Part shown: positions 15,732 through 25,100 of the stretch, in pieces | Layout of the letters: every line of letters begins with the position of its first letter | How positions within the stretch are numbered: position 1 is the stretch's first letter | Origin: BOG-1184 sp964651515 | Lineage (GTDB): Bacteria; Fibrobacterota; Chitinivibrionia; Chitinivibrionales; Chitinispirillaceae | DNA length: 35,965 nt | Reading direction: 5' to 3' | NCBI GenBank assembly: GCA_964651515.1 | Contig: CAZYYB010000019.1 | Coordinates: forward strand, 1-35,965 | Translations under genes and position numbers: made by a program | The notes under the pieces: model-generated | What the model saw: only the letters and a program-made list of their open reading frames with translations | What the model was told of the DNA's origin: nothing | Databases searched by the model: none

Positions 15732-15754
15732 CCTGTCCTCTGTTCCCGGACAGG
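15732..15754. repeat. Small hairpin between argA and the radical SAM gene
   Basis: CCTGTCC (15732-15738) and GGACAGG (15748-15754) form a 7-bp stem with a 9-base loop about 45 bases after the radical SAM stop on the minus strand. No T run. It may mark the 3' end of that transcript. The rest of this gap includes an AT-rich stretch (15670-15705) suited to an argA promoter. Confidence 0.35.
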
Positions 15755-15798
15755 CCCTTCAACGGCGAGAATAAAGTGATCCCCCGGCCGGTACCCGA

Positions 15799-16773
15799 TC
15801 AGGAGGTGCGGTTATGAGGATGCTTCCCTGCCAGAACGGGCCTGAGCGTCTCCATCACCGAGGCAAGCGACGTATAAGAATGGATCGAGTAGTATTGATA
15901 CCACCCGCAATTGCGATCGCAGCGGCGCATGAGGCGCCGCGCCGCGCGTGCCTCGTCGGAAGCAAGCCAATCCGCAAGGCGGACCATGCGCAGATCCGGG
16001 CCTTTCCGGTTGAGAATATGGCAGGGATAGTAGAGGCGGCCGTCCGGCGCGATAATAACGGTCGCCGATGAACAGCGCCCCTTGCGCCAGGCATCGAAGT
16101 AGCCCCGGGGAGTATGGATCGTGTCCGGAAACCTGATGCGCAGCTCGCGGAGCTTTCGTTCGAGTGCACCGATATCCGGCACCGCATCGTCGGCGCCGTC
16201 CATGTGGGCCGCCGGGATCACCACGATGTTTGCACCGAGTCGGTGACAATGCGCTACCTTGGCGTCGAGTTTCTCTATGGTGTCGGCCGTCACCACGGTC
16301 TGCACCGACACCTGTAGCGGCAATTTTACGAGACGCGGCAGGGCATCGAACAGTTCGAGGTTATCGTGGCCCTCATCGATAGAAACATGCAGGAAATCGA
16401 TGTACCGCGCATAGTCATCGAGGGGATAATCGAGAATATTGCGAACGCTCGTGGTAAAGAGAAGGTAAAAAGCGCACTCACGCCGGGCATATTCAAGCAA
16501 TTCGCCGATATCCTTCCGCAGAAGCGGCTCCCCGCCCTCGAAACTCGTCATAAGCACCGACGACCGCGAAAGGTTACGCAGGATCGCTTTGATATCCTCG
16601 GTCGGCAGATCCGGAGCAGGTTCATTTTTTACATTGCAGAATGGGCACCCGAAGTGGCAGCGGGAGGTAACCTTAAACGAGGCATAAAAAGGATTTATTG
16701 CCTCGCGATTCCAGGCATTTTCTAAAATGCCTTTCAACGTCGAGCGATAGGCGGAAACCGGCAGGAGGCGCAT
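15799..16773 (-). CDS. Radical SAM protein with C-terminal cysteine cluster
   Basis: 324 residues. The radical SAM 4Fe-4S site is CHFGCPFC (Cys39, 43, 46), followed by the SAM-contact motif SFEGGEPLL (77-85) and a TIM-barrel-like core. Four more cysteines near the C-terminus (Cys234, 251, 285, 289, the last two as RRCDRNCGW), plus the phrase IAPDGRLYYPCHI, resemble a reduced SPASM/Twitch domain that would hold an auxiliary cluster. The substrate is unknown: relatives modify peptides or lipids. It is divergently transcribed from ychF, and no small precursor peptide gene is seen beside it. Confidence 0.85.
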   Translation of the reverse strand: MRLLPVSAYRSTLKGILENAWNREAINPFYASFKVTSRCHFGCPFCNVKNEPAPDLPTEDIKAILRNLSRSSVLMTSFEGGEPLLRKDIGELLEYARRECAFYLLFTTSVRNILDYPLDDYARYIDFLHVSIDEGHDNLELFDALPRLVKLPLQVSVQTVVTADTIEKLDAKVAHCHRLGANIVVIPAAHMDGADDAVPDIGALERKLRELRIRFPDTIHTPRGYFDAWRKGRCSSATVIIAPDGRLYYPCHILNRKGPDLRMVRLADWLASDEARAARRLMRRCDRNCGWYQYYSIHSYTSLASVMETLRPVLAGKHPHNRTS

Positions 16774-16876
16774 GGTAGCGAAAAAAATACTTTAAAGCGG
16801 CGTAATTAAAGCATGATAGCGTATTTTAGTAACGACGTGATGCCCCCTTTCACTGCAAAAAAACGGAGCCAATTCC

Positions 16877-17976
16877 ATGCCCCTCTCCGCCGGTATCATC
16901 GGCCTTCCCAATGTCGGCAAGTCCACCCTTTTCAACGCCCTCTGCTCGGGCAAGGCGGCAGCGGAGAACTACCCCTTCTGTACGATTGACCCGAACCACG
17001 GCATGGTGGCCATCCCGGATGACCGGCTGGGACGAATCGCGGCACACATCACCACCGCGAAGATTGTCCCGGCCTTCCTCGAACTCATCGATTTGCGGGC
17101 CTGGTCAAAGGCGCCTCGCAGGGCGCCGGGCTCGGCAACCAGTTCCTCGGACACATAAAGGCTGTCGATGCGGTAGTCCATGTGGTGCGCTGCTTCGAAG
17201 ACGGCGATGTGGTGCATGTGGACGGTTGCCTGGATCCGCTTCGCGATGCGGCGGTGGTCGAAACCGAGCTCCTGCTCAAGGATTTCGACACCGCGACAAA
17301 CGGCGTCGATCGGATTGCAAAGGCCGCCAAATCCGGAGAGAAGGAACTCAGGGCAAAGCTTGAACTTTACGAGCGGGTTCGCGAAGGGTTGGGAAGGGGC
17401 ATCGGTGCACGGGAACTTGCCGCCGATGAAGATGCCCTGAGGACGATCGGCGATATGCACCTCATCACCGCCAAGCCGATGCTCTATGTGGGCAATGTGT
17501 CGGAGACCGATCTCATGCCGGGTTCCGAATCACATTATGTCAAATCGCTCCGGAAATTTGCCTCGGATCGCGGTATTCCCTTTGTCCCGATCTGCGCCCG
17601 TATCGAGGCCGAGCTCAACGATCTCCCGCCCGAAGAACGCGGGGAATTTCTCGCCTCGCTCGGCATTGCGGAGAGCGGCCTTTCAAAGCTCACCCGTGAG
17701 ATATACCGGATCCTGGGACTGGAAACCTTCTTCACCTGGAACGAGAAAGAGCTGCATGCCTGGACCATGGCCGGAAATTCCACCGCCCCGCAGGCCGCCG
17801 GCACCATCCACTCCGATTTCGAGAAGGGGTTCGTGCGGGCCGATGTGTATTCGATCGAGGAACTCGAATCCTTCCCTACCGAAGCCGGCCTTCGCGCGGC
17901 GGGAAAAATACGCTCCGAAGGACGAGACTATACGGTGAAAGACGGCGAAATCCTGTTCTTTAAGTTTACACCATGA
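16877..17976 (+). pseudogene. ychF: GTP/ATP-binding protein YchF (EngD/Ola1) with one-base frameshift
   Basis: The Obg-family nucleotide-binding protein YchF is split by a missing base. The first frame (from 16877) begins MPLSAGIIGLPNVGKSTLF with the P-loop, then NYPFCTIDPN and ends in nonsense after FLELID. The second frame, entered at 17095, reads AGLVKGASQGAGLGNQFLGH then AVVHVVRCFEDGDVVHVDG and continues through the helical domain to the TGS domain (APQAAGTIHSDFEKGF) and the typical end DGEILFFKF. The normal family text is DIAGLVKG. Here GAT is followed by TT and then GCG, so one base is lost at about 17093-17094. If it were restored the protein would be 366 residues, the usual length. 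All key parts are otherwise intact, so a sequencing error or a very recent mutation is more likely than old decay. Confidence 0.88.
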
Positions 17977-18047
17977 GGTGCGCCCGCACGGGTCTTGGAG
18001 CGGTTTACTTCGTCTTCAGGGGATAGAGACTTTCCTCCGGTAAAAAT

Positions 18048-18590
18048 CTAAAATTTCATTGTCTGCAACTTGCTCATCCCGGCCGCGGCGAAAACCACCG
18101 GCCCGCAGCATGCGCCCTCTATTTTTATACCGACCTGGTCGGGCCGGGTAAGCGGGACAAGCACCCCGTAGACTTCCGCGTTGGTTTTGGAAACAAACCG
18201 GACCTTTCGACCCGCCCACCCGCCGGGAATTTGTTCCCCTCCCGACAGCGTCAGCAGGCGATCCTCCTGCTCGTAGTAATCCCACAGTGCATGCGGGCCA
18301 TCGCAGAGCACCCAATAGGTTCGCGCTTCCTGCATTTTCATGCCCCGTTGCGTTCCATCGGCGGAAAACAGGCGTCCGCCGGTAACCGTCTGGTCGGAAG
18401 CGAGATTTACGATCAGACGACGTTCGAACGCCATCGGCGTGCGGGGATTATCGATGACCATGCAGGTAACCATCCCCTGCCCGTCTATTTGCATATGCCA
18501 TCCTTCGAACACCTCGACGGCGTCGTCTGCCGCAGCAATTGACAAACCAATCGTCGTAATCATGATGATCGCTTTCCCTCGGCACAACAT
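18048..18590 (-). CDS. Secreted protein of unknown function
   Basis: 180 residues. It begins MLCRGKAIIMITTIGLSIAAADD, a signal peptide. The mature chain alternates beta-like segments (VEVFEGWHMQIDGQGMVTCMVID, VTGGRLFSADGTQRGMKM, TYWVLCDGPHALWDYYEQED) and ends with a Cys-Cys pair in EGACCGPVVFAAAG. I do not recognise a family. Two ATGs lie 6 bases apart; the inner one (18590) is chosen because it sits about 7 bases from the AGGA of the ribosome site, while the outer one is 1 base from it. It is convergent with ychF, 71 bp apart, and no terminator was seen between them. Confidence 0.65.
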   Translation of the reverse strand: MLCRGKAIIMITTIGLSIAAADDAVEVFEGWHMQIDGQGMVTCMVIDNPRTPMAFERRLIVNLASDQTVTGGRLFSADGTQRGMKMQEARTYWVLCDGPHALWDYYEQEDRLLTLSGGEQIPGGWAGRKVRFVSKTNAEVYGVLVPLTRPDQVGIKIEGACCGPVVFAAAGMSKLQTMKF

Positions 18591-19021
18591 GTTCATTCCT
18601 CCCTCCGGCCCGATGCACCGTCATCCGTTCGCCTTCACCGCACCCCTCTTGGAATGGGTTACCTCATTTCCGCCCGAAGTCGCCCCCCCCTTACCGCCAA
18701 AACAACCGACGCCCGACAATCCACGGTAAAAGCAAAGCATATTCCAAATGTCTCCCATGGGCTATTATTGAGGCGCCCAAACTCCGGTTCTTAATTCCGG
18801 GAAAAAATTAGCGGAACCTGCATTGCAATCGCGGCCCGTTGCTCTGCTTTTGACAAGAAAAAGGACCGAACGGGCAACCGGAGATGGTAGTTTGTTAATG
18901 GGGAGGAAGAAATGCGATGCACCGCTATAGCGAGGGGCGATTGACTTCAATCGCCCCTCACACCAAAGGCAGTTCCGCGAAGAAGGACTCTCCCGACAAA
19001 AGAACCGTTACCGTACCGCCG
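18591..19021. other. Gene-poor gap, with hairpin near one end
   Basis: About 430 bases with no supportable gene. It holds the ribosome site of the secreted gene at 18048, a TTGACA hexamer on the plus strand (18850-18855) without a matching -10 box, and a GGGGAGG-spaced ATG at 18912 whose reading frame is only 10 codons long, ending in the hairpin at 18932-18959. Confidence 0.5.
18932..18959. terminator. Long near-perfect palindrome downstream of the first repeat-protein gene
   Basis: GAGGGGCGATTGA (18932-18944) and TCAATCGCCCCTC (18947-18959) form a 13-bp inverted repeat with only two bases between them (in practice an 11- or 12-bp stem with a 4- to 6-base loop). It lies 62 bases past the stop of the minus-strand fibronectin-repeat gene. 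No T run on either strand, so it may protect a 3' end rather than terminate. Confidence 0.5.
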
Positions 19022-22000
19022 CTACCTGGCAATGGTGATGGCCAGATCTTGCGACAGCCCCCCGGCCCGGAATCTCAGCAGATACCTGCCGGATGGAAGT
19101 GCCGGGTCGTTCAGCGGGAGACGGTAGTTGCCCGCAGACTGCAAAAACCGGTAACTTCGCGCCTCCCTGCCCGAGACATCGAATAACACAATCGATACTC
19201 TGGCCGGGGACTTCAGATCATAGGATACCATGCCTCGCGAATAGCTGACCGTGCGGGATTGCATGGCGTTGTCGACCACCGGAAGCACAACCCCACTTGT
19301 AAAAGTGAATTTCCACATCGCGGACCATGCACTGGTGCCGCCGGCATTTGCGGCATCGACCCGCCAGTAGTAAGTAATTGTTTTTGTGCTGGTAACATTA
19401 AAGATACCGGACGCGGTCGCGCCGCTCTGGCTGAAAATTGTTGTTGTAAAGGTGGAGACCGTCGAAACCTGAACCGAATAGGTTGTTGCCCCGGCAACCG
19501 ACCCCCAGGCCAGGGGCTCGGTGGCGGTTCCATATTGTGCGCCGTTTGAGGGAGAGGTCAGGGTCGGGGCGACAGGCGCCGCCGGCACTGTAACAAAGCT
19601 CCAGACGCTCGACCAGACTCCGGCGCCGGCGGCGGTTATTGCAGTGACGTGCCAGTAATAGGCGGCAGCGACCGCCAGATCCGTCACCGCCCTGGATGTC
19701 CCGGTAATGCCGGCCTGGCTTGAAAATGTGGAGGCAAAGGTCGATACCGTTGAAACCTGCAGCGTGTAGGAGAGTGCGCCGGTGGCCGAGCCCCAGCTCA
19801 TGGTCAGCGACGTCGGCTCATTGGTTGCGCCGTTCGCCGGGAACGACAGCGTCACCACCGCCGAGGGAGTGATAGTCGTGAAGCTCCACGCCGCCGACCA
19901 GACACCGGTACCGGAAGTGTTGGTTGCATTCGCTTTCCAGTAGTACATGGTGCTGTTGGTAAGCCCGCCGGTCGTCGTCGCCGCAGCGGTTAAACCGGTC
20001 TGGCTCTGGAATACCGAGGCAAAAGTGGATACCGTGGACACTTCGCAGCCATAGGAAGCGGCTCCGGTAACCGTTGTCCAGCTCAGCGCGGGAGCAAGCG
20101 CCTGGCCGATGGCGCCGCTCGTCGGAGCAACAAGCGTGGGGGCACCCGGGGCGGCAAGCGTGGTAAAACTCCAGATGTTTGACCAGGTGCTCGTTCCGGC
20201 GGTATTTGCAGCATTGGCCTTCCAGTAGTACATAACGCCGCCGGCAAGTCCGCCGACCGTCGCGGATGTCGCGGACAGACCGGCTTGGCTTGAAACCGTC
20301 GACGCAAAGGTTGTTACCGTTGACAGCTGCATCTCATAGGTCGCCGCGCCGGCAGAGGCCGCCCACGTGAAGGTCGGGGCAAGTGTCTGGCCGGCGGCGC
20401 CGTTGGTCGGTGAAACAAGCACCGGCGCAGCCGGTGCGGCAAGCGTGGTAAAACTCCAGGTGCCTGACCATATGCCCGTTCCCGCCGCATTGGCCGCATT
20501 GGCCCGCCAGAAGTACACCGTTCCGCCGGAAAGCCTGGTGACCGCCGCGGAATTTGCGGCCAGACCGGCCTGGCTCGAAACCGTCGACGCAAAGGTCGAT
20601 ACCGTCGAAACCTGCGCGGTGTACGTCGCCGCGGTGGTTACGGTTGCCCAGCTCAGGGTAGGCGTCATCGCCTGCCCGGCAGCACCATTGGTCGGTGCAG
20701 CAAGGACAGGGGCGCCCGGCGCAGCGAGCGTCGCAAAACTCCAGATGCCCGACCAGATGCCGGTCCCGGCGTCATTGGTTGCATTCACCCGCCAATAATA
20801 GGTACTACCGCCATATGAAAGACCCGTTTCGGAGGCGGAGGTCGCCGTGATACCGGTCTGGTTCGAATACATGGATGCAAAGGTCGAGACGGTTGAAACC
20901 TGTACCGAATAGGATGCCGCACCGGTTGCAGCTGTCCAGCTCACGGCAACGATTGTTGCCTGGTTCGTTGCATCATTTGCCGGTAACGAAAGCGCCGGAG
21001 CAGCCGGAACGGCAAGCGTGGTGAAATGCCAGACATTCGACCAGACACCTGTCCCCGCAATATTCTTTGCATTGGCCCGCCAGTAGTAGAGGCCTCCGGA
21101 AAGCACGCCGGTCGCCGCCGAGGTCATGGTTAACCCCGTCTGGTTGAAGACCGTGGAGGTAAAAGTCGAAACCGTCGATACCTGCGCGGTATAGGTTGTC
21201 GCACCGGTTACCGCTGCCCAGTCCACGGTGAGTGGCGTTGCCAGGCCGGTCGTACCGCTGCTCGGCGACGAGAGGACCGGGGCGCCGGGGATGGCCACAA
21301 TGGTCGTAAAGCTCCATATGCCCGACCATGCGCTTGATCCGGCGGCATTGGTCGCGTTTGCCCGCCAATAGCAGGCGACGGCATTGCCGAGTCCGCCGAC
21401 CGCCCCCGACGTGCCGGATATGCCGGCCTGGCCCGCTATAGTGGATGCAAAGGTCGATACCGTAGAAACCTGTATCGCATAAGAGGATGCACCGTTTGAC
21501 GAAGTCCAGCTGACGGTGAGCGACGTAGGCTGATTTGTGGAACCGTTGGTCGGCGAAGCGAGGATCGGCGCCGCCGGGGCGGAAAGGCCGGAAAGACTTT
21601 TAAGAATGGCAATACCATTAGTGAGGAAGGTTGAATCCGCCGTCGGCGTATATCCCAGAGCCGAAGTACCGGTGGGATAGAAGGTCGCCGTAGCGGGCAT
21701 TTCCGTGTTGGTCAGGGAGTCCCACACCCGTAACCGCATGACTTCTCCCGACCCGAAACCGCCGGTACCGGTATTCTGGCCCCACACGGTTACTCCGGAG
21801 TTTGCGACGCTGTCCCATCTGGCCCACCCGTAGCAGTTGCCGTTGGTGTCAAAAACACCGATTTCATCACCCTTGCCCATTGTCACGCCGTTGATGGAAG
21901 GATGTATCGCCGTATCGACGATCACCACCATATCGTTTCCCGTGCTGCTGTCCGCAAGCACAAAATGCGACGCAGAGGCGCTCACGGCAAGAACCGACAG

Positions 22001-22069
22001 AAAAATGACGACCAACGACCACTGTTTTAAGTTAATCGTGTACACAGGGACCTCCTTTGCGTTTTTCAT
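19022..22069 (-). CDS. Large secreted fibronectin-III-repeat protein (8 repeats)
   Basis: 1015 residues, exported. A signal peptide (hydrophobic core about 17-34, ending ASA) is followed by an N-terminal module (about 35-135) with the signature GDEIGVFDTNGNCYGWARWD and later MRLRVWDS. Then come eight units of about 95 residues (164-926) of fibronectin-III type: each opens with APxAPxLxSPTNGA, has a SLTVSW strand, the segment YxxQVSTVSTFAST, and closes with YYWRANAxNxAGTxxWSxxWSFTT. The last 89 residues form a T9SS-like C-terminal sorting/attachment domain (VSYDLKSPARVSIVLFDVSG, ending SQDLAITIAR). Ser/Thr-rich, so possibly glycosylated. Start has GGGAGGGAG upstream. It is the distal member of a tandem pair, 43 bp after its paralogue. 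Likely cell-surface adhesin or scaffold; no catalytic domain seen. Confidence 0.85.
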   Translation of the reverse strand: MKNAKEVPVYTINLKQWSLVVIFLSVLAVSASASHFVLADSSTGNDMVVIVDTAIHPSINGVTMGKGDEIGVFDTNGNCYGWARWDSVANSGVTVWGQNTGTGGFGSGEVMRLRVWDSLTNTEMPATATFYPTGTSALGYTPTADSTFLTNGIAILKSLSGLSAPAAPILASPTNGSTNQPTSLTVSWTSSNGASSYAIQVSTVSTFASTIAGQAGISGTSGAVGGLGNAVACYWRANATNAAGSSAWSGIWSFTTIVAIPGAPVLSSPSSGTTGLATPLTVDWAAVTGATTYTAQVSTVSTFTSTVFNQTGLTMTSAATGVLSGGLYYWRANAKNIAGTGVWSNVWHFTTLAVPAAPALSLPANDATNQATIVAVSWTAATGAASYSVQVSTVSTFASMYSNQTGITATSASETGLSYGGSTYYWRVNATNDAGTGIWSGIWSFATLAAPGAPVLAAPTNGAAGQAMTPTLSWATVTTAATYTAQVSTVSTFASTVSSQAGLAANSAAVTRLSGGTVYFWRANAANAAGTGIWSGTWSFTTLAAPAAPVLVSPTNGAAGQTLAPTFTWAASAGAATYEMQLSTVTTFASTVSSQAGLSATSATVGGLAGGVMYYWKANAANTAGTSTWSNIWSFTTLAAPGAPTLVAPTSGAIGQALAPALSWTTVTGAASYGCEVSTVSTFASVFQSQTGLTAAATTTGGLTNSTMYYWKANATNTSGTGVWSAAWSFTTITPSAVVTLSFPANGATNEPTSLTMSWGSATGALSYTLQVSTVSTFASTFSSQAGITGTSRAVTDLAVAAAYYWHVTAITAAGAGVWSSVWSFVTVPAAPVAPTLTSPSNGAQYGTATEPLAWGSVAGATTYSVQVSTVSTFTTTIFSQSGATASGIFNVTSTKTITYYWRVDAANAGGTSAWSAMWKFTFTSGVVLPVVDNAMQSRTVSYSRGMVSYDLKSPARVSIVLFDVSGREARSYRFLQSAGNYRLPLNDPALPSGRYLLRFRAGGLSQDLAITIAR
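19292..21580 (-). repeat. Eight tandem fibronectin-III-like coding repeats
   Basis: Tandem units of about 285 bases encode the repeated domain of the first large secreted protein. Segments such as the one encoding QVSTVSTFAST and WSFTTLAAP are nearly identical from unit to unit, while loops differ. Boundaries are approximate. Confidence 0.8.
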
Positions 22070-22112
22070 GATGGTTCTCCCTCCCCGAGGTGACCGTCGT
22101 CACCGGCTGCGC

Positions 22113-25100
22113 CTATTTAAGTTCAATAAGTTTCACTTCCTTCTCAAACCCATTCACCTTCATCCTGACGAAGTAGATTTTCGCTCCCTCTGTCCGGTCG
22201 GCCGGGGAGGTGCCGTTCCAGAAAACGGTATAGCTGCCCGCCGCATAGCGCCCCCCGGCAATCTTCCGCACGAGGCATCCTTTCATATCGTAAATCCCGA
22301 TATCCACGTCCTGGTCTGCCGTGCCTCGCAGTGCAGGAACATCGAACGCGATGCGCACGCCGCCCCGGAAGGGGTTCGGAGAGGCTCGCGGAAGATCAAA
22401 GGATGATTGCACCGCCTGCGCGGGAACGGCAAGCGTTGCAACGATTATTTTATTGGCAGCATAGGCCGGAGCGTTCCCGCCGGTTACCTGAAGCGGATAT
22501 TCCGCCTGGCCGGTCCATAAACGGAAAGTGATTCTCTCGGAAAGTTCGCAGCCGTCTTTCACCGTGGCCATATGGTCGTCACCCCAGACGGCAAAAGCGG
22601 TGAAGCCGTCGATTACCGTTCCGGCGCCGACAAGATTCCCTTTTGTATCAAAGGCGCCGACTTCGGATTTGTCGGCGGCGGCGTTCCCCGCAAATTCGAT
22701 ATTTTGAGCCACAAACGACGCATTGCCGCCGGTTATCCGATGTTTTGCATAATGCCGTGGAGCAGGGAGGGAACGAAGCGGCTTCCCGCCGCCGGTCGCC
22801 GCCCGCTGTTTTGCCGCGCTCCCGGCAACGGGATACGTAAGCGTCGCGGGGGCGCTGGTGACAATCTGGTACCCCTGACCGACACACATCGTATCGATGG
22901 TGTTGAGTCCGAATCCGGGAAAGAACATGCCGCCGGCGTTATCCTTGACAAGTATGATCTGCGACGCTATCCCGGCAAGGGCGGTATCGATATTCATTGT
23001 CGCCTGCGGCAGATAGGCGATGATGCTCCAGATCGAATCCGGCAGGGCAATCGAGGTTGAATCGAGGTTGACCTGACTCCCCGTCACCCGGATCGTATCG
23101 ATCGAGTCGTCGTAAATCTGGTATCCCCTGCCGGTGGTGAGGGTAGTGATCCCATCGAGACCGAATGCCGGAAAATACTCGTTACCCGAAGCATCCTTGA
23201 CCAGGATGGATCCCTTGAATGCGCCGAAAATCCCGACGGTTGTTGAATCGGCCGGATGGAGGTTGAGCGAGTTCATGTTCCAGCCGATTGCAATAGGAAT
23301 GACCAGGTTCTTCCCCGTGGAAAAGCTCCAGACACCCGACCACGCACTCGTCCCTCCCGCACCCGTTGCATTGACCTCCCAGTAGTAGCCGATCCCCGTA
23401 ACAAGGCCGCCTACCGCAGCGGATGCCGCGGTGACCCCCGTTCGGCTCGAAACCGTGGAGGCAAACGTCGAGACCGTCGAGACCTGAACCGCATACGAAG
23501 TCGCACTGCTTACCGTTCCCCAGCTTACCGTGAGCGAGGTCGCCTGACCGGTTGCTCCGTTGGTCGGCGTCGAAAGCGTCGGTGCGACAGGCGCTTCCAC
23601 CACCGTGGTAAAACTCCAGATGCCCGACCAGACACCCGTTCCGCCCGCATCCGTCGCATTCGCACGCCAGTAGTAGACGGTGCTTCCGCTAAGCCCGCCG
23701 ACCGTCGCGGATCCCGTCGTCAGCCCGCTCTGGGCCGCAACCGTTGTCCCGAAGGTCGAGGACGCCGACACCTGAACGCCATACGAGGCCGCATTCGCTA
23801 CCGTTCCCCAGGCGAGCGTGAGAGCCGTCGCCTCGTTCGTTGAACCGCTCGTCGGCGAAGACAGCACCAGCGCGCCCGGCGCTGCCATGATCGTCGTAAA
23901 GTCCCAGACCGCAGACCAGACGCCCGTGCCAGCCGCATTGGTCGCACTTGCCTTCCAGTAGTAGGTGGCGCTATTACCAAGTCCACCGACCGAGGCCAAG
24001 GCCGAGGCCAGACCCGTCTGGCTCGAAACCGTGGAGGCAAACGTCGAGACCGTCGAGACCAGAACATTATAGCTTGCCGCTCCGGTGACCGCGGACCAGC
24101 TCATGGTGAGCGAGGTCGCCTGGTTGCCCGCACCGTTCGTCGGCGAGGCAAGCGTCGGAGCCCCCGGTATCGCGACGATCGTCGCGAAGTTCCAGACGCC
24201 CGACCAGACACCCGTTCCGCCAACATCCGTCGCATTCACGCGCCAGTAATAGGTCGTGCTGTTGGAAAGATCGCTCACCGCAGCCGATATTGCCGCTAAA
24301 CCCGCCTGGCTTGAAACCGTCGAGGCAAAGGTCGAAACCGTCGAGACCTGCACCCCGTAGGAGGCCGCATTCGCTACCGTTCCCCAGGCGAGCGTGAGAG
24401 CCGTCGCCTCGTTCGTTGAACCGCTCGTCGGCGAAGACAGCACCGGCGCACCCGGTGCGGCGATAATCGTCGTGAAGCTCCAGATGCCCGACCACGCACT
24501 CGTCCCGCCCGCATTGGTAGCGCTCGCTTCCCAGTAGTAGGTGGTGCTGTTCCCGAGGCCGCCGACCGATCCTGATGCGGCAGTGAGACCGGTATGACTC
24601 TGTACCGTGGTGGCGAAAGTGGAGCTCGTCGACACAAGGATTGAATATGAGGCGGCGCTCGTTACGGTTCCCCAGACAAGGGTTAATGCCGTTGCCTGAT
24701 TGAGGACGCCATTGGTCGGCGAGGAAAGCATCGGCGTTCCGGGAATCGCGACGATGGTCGTAAATTTCCACACGCTCGACCAGACGCCGGTCCCACCCGC
24801 ATCGGTCGCATTAGCACGCCAATAGTAGGTACTACTGTTCACTAGGCCGATGACCGATGCTGATGCAGCAGAAAGGCCCGGCTGATCCGAAAGCGTCGAA
24901 GCAAAGGTAGAGGAGGTCGCTACCTGCAGATCGTAGGATGTCGCATTCGTCACCGTTCCCCAGCTTACCGTGAGCGAAGTAGCCTGACCGGTTGCTCCGT
25001 TGGTCGGCGTCGAAAGGGTCGGTGCGACAGGCGCGGCTAACGGGGTGACAAAACTCCACGCGATCGACCAGGGGCTGGTCCCGACGGAGTTTGAAGCATT

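Noticed and set aside
18591..19021. tRNA or small RNA gene in the gap
   Set aside because: No GTTCRA-type T-loop with cloverleaf pairing could be found.
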